Source: Oscillospiraceae bacterium
Lineage (GTDB): Bacteria; Bacillota; Clostridia; Oscillospirales; Oscillospiraceae
Reading direction: 5' to 3'
Length of the DNA: 54,895 nt
NCBI GenBank assembly: GCA_015068135.1
Contig: SVLB01000014.1
Span: forward strand, 1-54,895
Both the position numbers and the translations under genes were made by a program. The notes beneath the pieces are model-generated. The model did not search any database. It saw only the letters and a program-made list of their open reading frames with translations, and was not told the origin of the DNA. Shown here one piece after another: positions 36,055 to 43,979 of the stretch (positions are counted from its first letter, which is position 1; each line of letters opens with the position of its first letter).

Positions 36055-36146
36055 AGCAAGCCCTCCTTTCCATAATACAACAAATTTATCATACCACACC
36101 CACGATGCAAAAGCAACAAAAAAAGACATCTCCCGCGGGAAAGAAA

Positions 36147-36182
36147 ATACTGTCATCCCAAGCTCGCTCAGGATGACAGTAT
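36147..36182. terminator. Terminator hairpin
   Basis: ATACTGTCATCC (36147-36158) pairs with GGATGACAGTAT (36171-36182). On the minus strand ATTTTCTTT follows, so it ends the L,D-transpeptidase gene at 36205. Confidence 0.75.
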
Positions 36183-36204
36183 CTTTTTGCTCAGGTAACT
36201 TGCA

Positions 36205-37245
36205 TTAGCCCTGAATGATCAGAATATGGGGATTTCGGGTCTTATCCAGTTGGGCAAGATAGCTCAGGACCATGGTTTCCGAAGTGGCGATACAGCCCGC
36301 GGTGGAGGTACTGCTCACATGGAAGAAGATGGCAGACCCGTTGCCCTTGACAATGGGGTCCATATTGTAGTCCACCACAAAGCCGTAGGAATACTGACGG
36401 GAATAGCTGATCATATGCTCCGCGCTGTTCCAGTCTTTATTTTCCGTTCCCTCCACCCGGCGGTTGTAATACTGGGAATTGGGATCGTCCACCCAATAGG
36501 TATCCTGGGTCACCTGGAAGGTATCCAGGCCGGTATTGGGCTGGTTCTGAATGTAAAAGCCCAAACCCACCGGGTAAAGCCCCGTGGGGGTACAGCCGTC
36601 ACCCTCCCGTTTGTAGGCAGCGTTGGTCACGCCTCTGCGGCCCACGAAACCGGAGGTACGCAATGGGGGTTTTTCCTGCCACTGGCCACTTTCATAGGCA
36701 AAGAAACGGATATCCGCATAGATCCCATTGGCAGATACCGTCACCAGCTGGGTGCAGCCCTTGCCTGCAAGGGTCTGATAAGATTCTCCGCTGGCAGCAA
36801 GCAGCTTTTCCAGATCCGTTTGTTGCGGCTTGGGCTGGGTCTGTACCTGAGGCTCGGTCTGCCCTGTAGTGGCAGGGGTTGTCTGCTCCTGGGTGGCAGG
36901 CTGCGTCTCTGCTGTGGTGGTCTCAGGCTCCGTCTGTTGGGGCTCGGTGGCAACTGTCGTTGCCTGGGTCTGCAAAGTGGGCAGTGTCGTCACCTCCGGC
37001 TCTGTTTGCGGCTCTGAGGGCACCGTCTCCTCCGTGGTGGGGAAGGTGCTGACATAGGTAGGCCTGGTCTGCTGGGTCTGTTCCGGCCTTACCAAAGCAT
37101 AGTGCAGAAGCAGCGCGCCGCAGATCACCAGCAGGATCGATTGAATGACCACCACACAGATCAGTCGGCGGATGGTCCTTCGCATCCGCTTTCTGCTGGG
37201 TCTTTTGACCTTTTCCGGGGTCATTTCGGCATTTCTTGTTTCCAT
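36205..37245 (-). CDS. L,D-transpeptidase-like protein, Thr/Pro/Gln-rich stalk
   Basis: A 346-residue type II membrane protein: basic N-terminus, membrane helix about 28-48, a low-complexity T/P/Q/E stalk (about 55-143), then a YkuD-like catalytic domain (about 160-346). Catalytic H309 and C318 occur in FFHVSSTSTAGCIA, with the ordinary SxGC-type end. Such enzymes make 3-3 peptidoglycan cross-links or attach proteins to the wall. It is followed, 10 nt upstream in sequence order, by a second divergent copy, so they are probably cotranscribed. The start has no better alternative. Confidence 0.8.
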   Translation of the reverse strand: METRNAEMTPEKVKRPSRKRMRRTIRRLICVVVIQSILLVICGALLLHYALVRPEQTQQTRPTYVSTFPTTEETVPSEPQTEPEVTTLPTLQTQATTVATEPQQTEPETTTAETQPATQEQTTPATTGQTEPQVQTQPKPQQTDLEKLLAASGESYQTLAGKGCTQLVTVSANGIYADIRFFAYESGQWQEKPPLRTSGFVGRRGVTNAAYKREGDGCTPTGLYPVGLGFYIQNQPNTGLDTFQVTQDTYWVDDPNSQYYNRRVEGTENKDWNSAEHMISYSRQYSYGFVVDYNMDPIVKGNGSAIFFHVSSTSTAGCIATSETMVLSYLAQLDKTRNPHILIIQG

Positions 37246-37255
37246 AAAAGTCGCC

Positions 37256-38449
37256 TCACGAAAGTCCGATCTCGATGTGCGGTTCCTTGCTGTAATCCAG
37301 CAAAGAGATCAGTCTGAGCATATCCGTAGCGGTAATATCCACACAGCCGGCAGTGGGGGCAATGCCGCCGGTACGGCCGCAGATGGTAATGACCGAACAC
37401 TTGCCGGGAACCACATTGTTGGAATCCAGACCGTTGCCGTTGTGCTCAATGTAAATGAGAATATTGGAATAGCCCTTGGTCAGGGTATTGCCGATAGGGT
37501 CATAGCTGACACCGTAGGGCAAGCTGCTGATGCTCTGAATGGTGTTATAATATCGGGAGTTCACATCATCGACAATGCAGGTATTGGAAGAAACCAGCCG
37601 GAAGGGCCAGTCGCTGTTGGGGATGCTGTTGGCAGACAGGGCAATGCCCAGCTTAAAGGTACCCAGGGGGGTACGCTTACTGCGCTCATAGTAATCGGTG
37701 CTGATGCCGTTATAGCCCACCGTTGCGTCACAGCTGAACAGCTCCTTCCACTGACCGTCCTGCCAGGCCATCAGCCGGAGAAAACCGTAGGAGGATCCGG
37801 GCGCGGCAGTGACGACCACCTTCTGATTGTAGCCCTCAGGGGCCAAATCCTTGCCCTTGGATACCACGATCACAATGTCGCTGTATTCGTTCAGTTCGAT
37901 ATCCGCAGGAATACTCTGGCTGATCACCGTATCCTTGGCAATTTCATCATCGAATGCGTACTCAAAGCGAACGGCATAGGGAATTTGGTTAAAGATCCCC
38001 TCAATAGCAGCTTTCGGCTGTCCCACACAGTCCGGCATATAATACGCAGGTGCCTGGGTGGTCTGGACAGGCTGGGTCGCCTGGGCAGCAGGTGTGCTGC
38101 TCTGCCCATCCCCCATAAAGCGGACAGCAAACAAGATCACCAGTGTCAAGACCGCTGCGCCCAAAACAGCCAGCAGGATCACAACGGTCTTATTGGACGA
38201 CGCCGCGGTATTGGATGCAGGGGCCGGTGCCGCTGCAGGCCTTGCTGCCGGAGCCGGTGCTGTGCCCCGGGATCCGGCGGCAAAGAGGGCATTGGTTTCA
38301 TCCGGGATGGGCGTGCCGTCTGCCGGGCAGAACCGGCTTGGACCCTTCAGCAGTCTGCCGCAGGCAGGGCAGCGGGGCAGGGTCTTGCCGCAGCCGCTGC
38401 AGAATTTAGCGCCTTCCGGGAGTTCTTTTCCACAAAGAGGACATTGCAT
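37256..38449 (-). CDS. Zinc-ribbon/PASTA/L,D-transpeptidase-like protein
   Basis: A 397-residue protein. Cytoplasmic zinc ribbons have C3, C6, C17, C20 and C27, C30, C41; an Ala/Pro linker leads to a membrane helix at about 89-111, a PASTA-like domain at about 136-198 (MPDCVGQPKAAIE...VSKGK), then a domain related to the L,D-transpeptidase-like gene next door, ending at PTAGCVDI with C369. The usual catalytic histidine is absent: the equivalent strand reads ITICGRTGG. Start chosen at ATG 38449, 8 nt after GGAGG. PASTA domains bind muropeptides, so a wall-sensing role is plausible. Confidence 0.75.
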   Translation of the reverse strand: MQCPLCGKELPEGAKFCSGCGKTLPRCPACGRLLKGPSRFCPADGTPIPDETNALFAAGSRGTAPAPAARPAAAPAPASNTAASSNKTVVILLAVLGAAVLTLVILFAVRFMGDGQSSTPAAQATQPVQTTQAPAYYMPDCVGQPKAAIEGIFNQIPYAVRFEYAFDDEIAKDTVISQSIPADIELNEYSDIVIVVSKGKDLAPEGYNQKVVVTAAPGSSYGFLRLMAWQDGQWKELFSCDATVGYNGISTDYYERSKRTPLGTFKLGIALSANSIPNSDWPFRLVSSNTCIVDDVNSRYYNTIQSISSLPYGVSYDPIGNTLTKGYSNILIYIEHNGNGLDSNNVVPGKCSVITICGRTGGIAPTAGCVDITATDMLRLISLLDYSKEPHIEIGLS

Positions 38450-38464
38450 GGTCATACCTCCATT

Positions 38465-38878
38465 TTATTGTTTCGCATCGGTATCCAGGGTCTTTCCGAA
38501 AACCACAAACCGCTGGAACAGATACTCGGTTACAAAATTGATGAGCATGGTACCGCCCTGGACCACATAGGTGTTCCAGCCATGGTCCATGGTCAAAACC
38601 TCCGTCCACCAGGTAGAAAGGGGCGCAAACACCAGATAGAAGCAGGCGACCTTGATCATCGCCACCGGCACATTTCCGGCAGAATGGAAGGTAAACTTCC
38701 GGTTCAGGGTGAAATTCCAAAGCACCGAAAGCACCAAAGAGATGATGTACGATACCGATGGCCGCAGGCCGAACCCCTCGTTGCACAAAACATCCGCACC
38801 GATCTGGATCACACCGGCGCTGATGGAAAATGCCACGAATTTCAGAGTTCTGAGCAGTTCTTTCCGTTTTTCACTCAT
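38465..38878 (-). CDS. GtrA family membrane protein
   Basis: A 137-residue four-helix membrane protein of the GtrA family (FVAFSISAGVIQIGADVL; SVSYIISLVLSVLWNFTLNRKFTF is the hallmark; FVTEYLFQRFVVF at the end). GtrA-like proteins help move polyprenyl-linked sugars across the membrane. The start is chosen at 38878 (MSEKRKELL); the upstream reading frame to 39109 has no ribosome site and overlaps the divergent promoter. 15 nt separate it from the zinc-ribbon gene. Confidence 0.85.
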   Translation of the reverse strand: MSEKRKELLRTLKFVAFSISAGVIQIGADVLCNEGFGLRPSVSYIISLVLSVLWNFTLNRKFTFHSAGNVPVAMIKVACFYLVFAPLSTWWTEVLTMDHGWNTYVVQGGTMLINFVTEYLFQRFVVFGKTLDTDAKQ

Positions 38879-38954
38879 AACGAGCCCCCACTTCTCCATA
38901 ATATTTCGTATTATACCATATTTCTCCCTGCATGGCAATAAAAAACAGAATTTG

Positions 38955-38983
38955 TTGACATTGTTTTTTCTTTTGGATATTAT
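38955..38983 (+). promoter_or_regulatory. Sigma-A promoter of the acetyltransferase operon
   Basis: TTGACA (38955-38960), a 17-nt spacer and TATTAT (38978-38983), 22 bp upstream of the start codon at 39006. Confidence 0.75.
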
Positions 38984-39005
38984 TATGGAGAAAGGAAGTG
39001 AGTCT

Positions 39006-40628
39006 ATGGACACCAAAAACACACCGGCCGTTTCTCCGGTGGAGGTCACCTTTGCTTGTTGCAGGGGTATCTGGTATCTGCCCCGGCGGCAGAGCCGCAC
39101 CGGTGCCATCGTGTCCCAGTGTCCATCCTCCGGTCAGGCCCTTGCGGATCTTACGGGCGCCCGGGTGCTTTGGGCTGAGGATCCGTCAGCGGCGGCCTTG
39201 TATCTGCAAAGCCTGGGCTATTGCAAAACCGTTTTCTACGGAGATCCCGCAGCCGCCCCGGAAGGTCTCCCCTGCTTTCCCCAAGCAGAAGACCTTACCC
39301 TGGCAAAAAAGGAACTGGACCGGTTTTTGAATAAAAACCTCTCTCACCGGGAAAATGCCAGCTGGCTGCGGCTGGACAACGCCGCCAAGATCTACCCTGC
39401 CGCCCTGCGGCGAAATTGGAGCAGTCTGTTCCGGCTGTCCGTGACCCTGACGGAGCCCATTGACAAAGATCTCATGCAAAAGGCTTTGGATCTGACTGTC
39501 CGGCGCTTCCCCTCCATTTGCACCCGTCTGCGCAAGGGCCTGTTTTGGTACTACCTGCAGGCCCTGGATCAGGCGCCCCGGCTCTCCCCGGAATACCCCC
39601 ATCCCCTCACCCGGATGCCTTTGGGGCAGATCCGGCAGTGCGGTCTGCGGGTGATCGTCTATGAAAACCGCCTGGCCCTGGAGATCTTTCACTCTCTCAC
39701 CGACGGCTCCGGTGCCATGGTATTCCTCAAAAGCCTTTTGGCAGAGTATCTGCAAAGAAAGCACGGTATCACCGTCCCCACCCTGCCGGATATCCCGGAC
39801 CGGATGGAAGCACCCCGCCCGGAGGAGCTGGAAGACAGCTTCCAGAAGCACGGCGCTCCCAAAGGACTCAGCCGGAAGCAGAGCAACGCCTGGCGCCTGC
39901 GGGGGACCCCGGAAAAGGATGGCTTTGTAAATCTGACCTGCTTCTCTTTGGAGGCGGACAAGGTCCGCCAAAAAGCCAAAGAGTACGGCGTGGGTGTTAC
40001 TGCCTTTTTGGGGGCGGTAATGATGCAGGCCCTGCAAACCCTGCAGGCCGAGCAGGTGCGCAATATCCGCAAGCGCAAAAGCATCAAGGTGCAGATCCCG
40101 GTAAACCTGCGCAGTCTGTTCCCCAGCCGTTCTTTGCGGAATTTCGCCATGTACACCACCCCGGAGATCCAGCCCCGGCTGGGGCAATACAGCTTCCGGG
40201 AGATCTGCGCCGCTGTCCATCACCGGATGGGCCTGGAGGTCAATGCCAAGCATATGGGCATGATGATCACTGCCAATGTGAGTGCCGAACGGATACTGGC
40301 GGTGCGGCTGATGCCTTTGTTTTTGAAGAATATCGTGATGCGCGCCGTATTCGATGCGGTGGGCGAACGGAAATACTGCCTGGCCATGTCCAATTTGGGA
40401 AAAGTCACCCTTCCGGAAGCCATGGTGCCCTATGTGCGCCATTGGGACTTCATGGTAGGTGTCCAGGCCACCGCCCCCTACAACTGCGGTGTGATCTCTT
40501 ACGGGAATGAACTGCGGATCAATTTTGTCCGGAGCATCCGGCAGAGCGGACTGGAGCTGCATTTCCACAAAGCCCTGCAGGAGCTGGGCCTCCAGGCCCA
40601 GGTCAGCAGCAACCAAAGCGAGGTGTAA
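39006..40628 (+). CDS. Alcohol acetyltransferase/condensation-like protein
   Basis: A 540-residue protein. An N-terminal segment (about 1-110) is unassigned. From about 120 it has the fold signature of CoA-dependent acyltransferases and condensation domains: FHSLTDGSG with HxxxDG at H229-G234, then IPVNLRSLFPSRSLRNF, a typical second-half motif. The closest recognised group is alcohol acetyltransferase (AATase-like). Next to a DUF6320 gene (2-nt gap), a pairing common in Clostridia. Substrate unknown; glycolipid or polyketide acylation are alternatives. Confidence 0.8.
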   Translation: MDTKNTPAVSPVEVTFACCRGIWYLPRRQSRTGAIVSQCPSSGQALADLTGARVLWAEDPSAAALYLQSLGYCKTVFYGDPAAAPEGLPCFPQAEDLTLAKKELDRFLNKNLSHRENASWLRLDNAAKIYPAALRRNWSSLFRLSVTLTEPIDKDLMQKALDLTVRRFPSICTRLRKGLFWYYLQALDQAPRLSPEYPHPLTRMPLGQIRQCGLRVIVYENRLALEIFHSLTDGSGAMVFLKSLLAEYLQRKHGITVPTLPDIPDRMEAPRPEELEDSFQKHGAPKGLSRKQSNAWRLRGTPEKDGFVNLTCFSLEADKVRQKAKEYGVGVTAFLGAVMMQALQTLQAEQVRNIRKRKSIKVQIPVNLRSLFPSRSLRNFAMYTTPEIQPRLGQYSFREICAAVHHRMGLEVNAKHMGMMITANVSAERILAVRLMPLFLKNIVMRAVFDAVGERKYCLAMSNLGKVTLPEAMVPYVRHWDFMVGVQATAPYNCGVISYGNELRINFVRSIRQSGLELHFHKALQELGLQAQVSSNQSEV

Positions 40629-40630
40629 GT

Positions 40631-41323
40631 ATGTATTGTGTCAATTGCGGTGTCAAGCTTGCCGATACGGAAAGCCGCTGTCCATTATGCGGTGTCCGGG
40701 CCTATCACCCGGATCTGTCCCGAACCCCGGCAGATCCTCTGTACCCACAGGATGCCGGTCCGCACGAGGTAGATTCCCACGGTCTGCGTATTGCCGTCAG
40801 TGCCGCCTTTTTGCTGGCTGCTCTGGTTTGTTTCCTGTGCGATCTGCAGCTGAGCGGCGGTATTTCCTGGTCCGGCTATGCCATGGGCGGCATTTTGATC
40901 GCCTACAGTGTCTTTGTCCTTCCCGGCTGGTTCAAAGCGCCCAATCCTGTCATTTTGATCCCCTGCGTTTTCCTTTTGATCCACGGCTACCTTCTGTATA
41001 TCAGCCTCATCACTGACGGAGCCTGGTACTTAAGCTTTGCTTTCCCGGTGGCTGGCTTTGTGGGCGTGCTGGCCACTGCTGTGGCAGGACTTCTGCGGTA
41101 CATTTCCAAGGGTGCCGTATATGTGATCGCCGGTGCGGTCATCGCCCTGGGTGCCTTTATGCCCCTGATGGGCTTTTTGCTGAATCTGACCTTCTTTACC
41201 CCCAGCTTTGCCTTTTGGTCGCTGTATCCGGGCGTAAGCCTGGTGCTGGCAGGTCTGACCCTGATCTTTTTGGCTCTGTGCCGTCCCGCGCGGCAGGCCG
41301 TGAAGCGAAACTTTTTCATTTAA
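40631..41323 (+). CDS. DUF6320-like zinc-ribbon membrane protein
   Basis: A 230-residue protein with an N-terminal zinc ribbon (C3, C6, C17, C20) and six hydrophobic helices from about 55 on. It matches the DUF6320 type found beside the acetyltransferase-like genes. Start 2 nt after the upstream stop. Its TAA overlaps an ATG of the next frame (TAATG at 41321-41325). The role is unknown; it may be a membrane partner of the acyltransferase. Confidence 0.8.
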   Translation: MYCVNCGVKLADTESRCPLCGVRAYHPDLSRTPADPLYPQDAGPHEVDSHGLRIAVSAAFLLAALVCFLCDLQLSGGISWSGYAMGGILIAYSVFVLPGWFKAPNPVILIPCVFLLIHGYLLYISLITDGAWYLSFAFPVAGFVGVLATAVAGLLRYISKGAVYVIAGAVIALGAFMPLMGFLLNLTFFTPSFAFWSLYPGVSLVLAGLTLIFLALCRPARQAVKRNFFI

Positions 41324-41334
41324 TGAGGGATTGT

Positions 41335-42033
41335 ATGTATCAAGCTGTATTATTTGACCTGGACGGCACCCTGCTTCCCATGGATTTTGACACCTTTGTG
41401 GGTCAGTATTTCCGTCTGCTGGCTAAAAAACTGGCCCCCCACGGCTACGACCCCAAGGCCCTGATCGCCGCCATTTGGGAGGGTACCACTGCCATGGTGG
41501 AAAACCCGGGCAATTGCACCAACGAGGAAGCCTTCTGGAACTGCTTCTGCAGCCGTATGGGTGCCGATGCCCGGAAGGATGCGCCGGTCTTCGACGAATA
41601 CTACCGCAAGGAGTTCCAGCAAGTGCAGCAGGTCTGCGGCTTTGCCCCGGAGGCAGTCCAGGCGGTGCAGGCCGTAAAGGCCAAAGGGATCCCGGCAGTC
41701 CTGGCCACCAATCCCATTTTCCCCGCAGTCGCCACCCACAGCCGTATCCGCTGGGCAGGACTGGCCCCGGAGGATTTTTCCTTCATCACTACCTACGAAA
41801 ACAGCCGGTACTGTAAACCCAATCTAAACTACTATCACGAGATCTGCAAGACCCTTGCTTTGGATCCCACCCGCTGTCTGATGGTCGGCAACGATGTCCA
41901 GGAGGACCTGGTGGCCCGGGAGCTGGGCATGGATGTGTTCCTGCTCACCGACTGCCTCATCGACCGAAAGGAAACGGATCTGAGTGCCATCCCCCACGGA
42001 GGCTTTGCCGACCTGCTCCGGTTTTTAGACTGA
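41335..42033 (+). CDS. HAD superfamily hydrolase
   Basis: A 232-residue haloacid-dehalogenase-type phosphatase. Motif I FDLDGT has nucleophile D8 and D10; motif II TNP; motif III lysine in YCKPNLNYY; motif IV MVGNDVQED. A cap domain spans about 18-95. The start ATG 41335 is behind GAGGGA; the ATG at 41323 overlapping the previous stop is an alternative. Substrate not predictable. Last gene of the operon. Confidence 0.88.
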   Translation: MYQAVLFDLDGTLLPMDFDTFVGQYFRLLAKKLAPHGYDPKALIAAIWEGTTAMVENPGNCTNEEAFWNCFCSRMGADARKDAPVFDEYYRKEFQQVQQVCGFAPEAVQAVQAVKAKGIPAVLATNPIFPAVATHSRIRWAGLAPEDFSFITTYENSRYCKPNLNYYHEICKTLALDPTRCLMVGNDVQEDLVARELGMDVFLLTDCLIDRKETDLSAIPHGGFADLLRFLD

Positions 42034-42060
42034 GTCATATAATCCTGTCAAGCCCCTTTT

Positions 42061-42110
42061 TTCGGACTCTTTTTTTGCCCCTTGTGATTATCACAAGGGG
42101 CAAAAAAATT
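42061..42110. terminator. Palindrome after the HAD gene
   Basis: A T-run, GCCCCTTGTGAT and its exact complement ATCACAAGGGGC, then an A-run, together form a long hairpin. The T-run lies before the stem for rightward transcripts, so it is a better terminator in the leftward direction, or the hairpin core may act alone. Confidence 0.5.
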
Positions 42111-42190
42111 GGTTCGATAATCGTTTTCACTCGCCGATTTATGTAAACCCATTGATACGGAAAAGTCATTTTTCCCCAAAATTCGACCCC

Positions 42191-42267
42191 TGTGGAAAAA
42201 CCTGTGGAAAGTGTGGAAAACTCAAGACTGGCAATCGTTTTCCACTTTTTCACAAGAGTTTTCCACA
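42191..42267. promoter_or_regulatory. Cluster of TGTGGAAAA (DnaA-box-like) motifs
   Basis: Exact TGTGGAAAA occurs at 42191-42199, 42212-42220 and inverted at 42259-42267; near matches lie at 42203-42211 and inverted at 42238-42246. Each differs by one base from the DnaA box TGTGGATAA. The 494-bp space between the HAD gene and sigG contains otherwise the palindrome at 42061-42110 and no convincing ORF. Confidence 0.45.
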
Positions 42268-42527
42268 GGGGGTAGTCTTTGTTTTTTTCTGTAAAAAAAT
42301 CCCCAAATCCCGGAAAATCCCGTAAATTATGTTGCCGCAGGATTCTCTGTGTTATTTCGCAAAAACTCTCCAAAAAGGTTCGCTTTTCCCCAAACTCCCT
42401 GAAATCAGCTATGACCTTGCCCTATTCTCCCTAAATTTTTTGTGCATTATCAACAAAATCCCCTTTCGGGTATGTTTTCCTCCATTTCGGAAATACTTTT
42501 GGAAAACACATTTGCCAGGAGGAACCT

Positions 42528-43307
42528 ATGCAGGGAAAAGTAGAGATCTGCGGTGTGAACACCGCCCGGCTCAAGGTACTTTCACAAAAGGAGATGGACA
42601 GCCTCCTTTTGCAGGCCCGGGACGGGAATGTGCAGGCCCGGGAAAAGCTTGTGGAGGGAAACCTGCGCCTTGTACTTTCCGTGATCCAGCGTTTCGATAA
42701 ACGGGGGGAATGCCCCGACGATCTGTTTCAGGTGGGCTGTATCGGTCTAATTAAGGCCATCGCCAATTTCGACCCCACCAAGCAGGTCCGTTTTTCCACC
42801 TACGGTGTGCCTATGATCGCCGGGGAGGTGCGAAGATATCTGCGGGACAATTCCGCCATCCGGGTCTCCCGGTCCTTGCGGGATGTGGCTTACCGGGTCC
42901 TGCAATGCAAGGAGGCCCTGACCACCCGGATGGGACGGGAGCCCACCCTGGAGGAGCTGGCAAAGGAGCTGGAGCTGACCCGGGAGGAGGTCTCCGAGGC
43001 TTTGGACGCAGTGTGCGCGCCGGTCAGTCTTTATGACCCTGTATACTCCGACGGGGGCGATCCGCTGACTGTGATGGACCAGGTCCGGGACACCAAGAAT
43101 ACCGAAGGCACCTGGATGGAACGCATTGCTCTGCGCAGTGCCTTCCGGGGACTGGGAGACCGGGAAAAGCAGATCCTGAGTCTGCGGTTTTATGACGGGA
43201 AGACCCAAATGGAGGTGGCCTCCACCCTGGGCATCTCCCAGGCCCAGGTCTCCCGGCTGGAAAAGGCCGCCATCGGCACATTGCGTAAGCAGATCAGCGT
43301 ATCATAG
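42528..43307 (+). CDS. sigG: Forespore sigma factor SigG
   Basis: A 259-residue sigma-70 family factor, nearly full-length against the Bacillus SigG pattern: KVEICGVNT at 4-12, EKLVEGNLRLVLSVIQRF, DDLFQVGCIGLIKAI (core binding), RFSTYGVPMIAGEVRRYLRD (-10 recognition) and KTQMEVASTLGISQAQVSRLEKAA (-35 recognition). It controls late forespore genes and marks the organism as a spore former. Ribosome site CCAGGAGG upstream. YlmC downstream is the usual neighbour. The TAG stop touches a heptamer element. Confidence 0.95.
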   Translation: MQGKVEICGVNTARLKVLSQKEMDSLLLQARDGNVQAREKLVEGNLRLVLSVIQRFDKRGECPDDLFQVGCIGLIKAIANFDPTKQVRFSTYGVPMIAGEVRRYLRDNSAIRVSRSLRDVAYRVLQCKEALTTRMGREPTLEELAKELELTREEVSEALDAVCAPVSLYDPVYSDGGDPLTVMDQVRDTKNTEGTWMERIALRSAFRGLGDREKQILSLRFYDGKTQMEVASTLGISQAQVSRLEKAAIGTLRKQISVS

Positions 43308-43405
43308 TTAAGTTACGAATTACGAGTTACGAGTTACGGGATAACAACAGCTAACTCGTAACTTGTAACTTGTAATTCATAATTTATAATTTATAATTCA
43401 TAACT
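43307..43405. repeat. Heptamer element without cargo
   Basis: Left arm: four AGTTACG-type units (43311-43338) right after the sigG stop. Right arm: TAACTCG, TAACTTG, TAACTTG, TAATTCA, TAATTTA, TAATTTA, TAATTCA, TAACT (43352-43405). Only 13 nt lie between. The ends match those of S23 cassette 1, so this looks like a deleted or minimal form of the element. Confidence 0.82.
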
Positions 43406-43455
43406 GGTGATTTCCCCCTTCCCTTCCGCATACCCTTACAGCAGGGGGGATGGGT

Positions 43456-43743
43456 ATGTCCATAAAATTTACGGATCTGCACTGCAAGGAGGTCATCTGC
43501 GTCAGCGACGGGCGGCGGCTGGGGTTTATCAGCGATGCCTGTGTCTGCCTGCCGGAGGGGACCATTTCTGCCATCGTCGTTCCGGGACCGGGACGGTTTT
43601 TCGGGCTTTTGGGCTGCCGGGACGATTATGTGATCCCCTGGGGCTGTATCCGGCGCATGGGTCCGGACATCGTTTTGGTGGATGTAAAGCCCGATGACTG
43701 CCGGGTCCCCCGGGCAAAACCGGGGCTTTTTGGGCTCATTTGA
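43456..43743 (+). CDS. ylmC: YlmC/YmxH family sporulation protein
   Basis: A 95-residue PRC-barrel-like protein (KFTDLHCKEVICVSDGRRLGFISD...FFGLLGCRDDYVIPWGCIRRMGPDIVLVD). Family members are conserved in spore formers and lie next to sigG. Start at ATG 43456, 6 nt after GGGGGG; ATG 43450 would directly touch the ribosome site. The heptamer element separates it from sigG. Biochemical function unknown. Confidence 0.85.
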   Translation: MSIKFTDLHCKEVICVSDGRRLGFISDACVCLPEGTISAIVVPGPGRFFGLLGCRDDYVIPWGCIRRMGPDIVLVDVKPDDCRVPRAKPGLFGLI

Positions 43744-43824
43744 CGAAAGGCACCCATAAAACCGGATTCTCCTTGTGAAATATTGAAAAATGGGAATATT
43801 TCTCAATTATTTTGGAAAAACTAC

Positions 43825-43853
43825 TTGCAAAATCTACTTTGTTCCTGTATAAT
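43825..43853 (+). promoter_or_regulatory. Sigma-A promoter of rpsB-tsf
   Basis: TTGCAA (43825-43830), a 17-nt spacer and TATAAT (43848-43853). Transcription would start near 43860 and leave a leader of about 120 nt. Confidence 0.85.
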
Positions 43854-43859
43854 GATTCG

Positions 43860-43979
43860 GCATGGGCTAAAAAGCCCATAGTATCTACACCACACACCCG
43901 GTGATCGTATGCCCAAGTGCTTTTCAGCGGACCATGCGAGATGATCGGGGTGGAGGAAAAACAAAAGGAGAAATTGCAA
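43860..43979 (+). promoter_or_regulatory. rpsB leader, possible S2 autoregulatory RNA
   Basis: A leader of about 120 nt opens with a 7-bp hairpin, ATGGGCT (43862-43868) with AGCCCAT (43873-43879), and ends with AAGGAG (43965-43970). S2 often represses its own operon through such leaders. I cannot match a named motif by eye. Confidence 0.4.

Noticed and set aside
42035..42373. 112-residue minus-strand ORF between the HAD gene and sigG
   Set aside because: AT-rich, no domain, no ribosome site. It covers the palindrome and the TGTGGAAAA cluster.
42443..42476. SigF/SigG-type promoter for sigG (TGCATT ... GGGTATGTT)
   Set aside because: The spacing of about 19 nt is too long and the -10 match is poor, so I do not call it.
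18693..43405. Heptamer arrays as CRISPR
   Set aside because: The units are 7 nt, tandem and without spacers, and no cas gene is present. This is a tandem-repeat array, not CRISPR.
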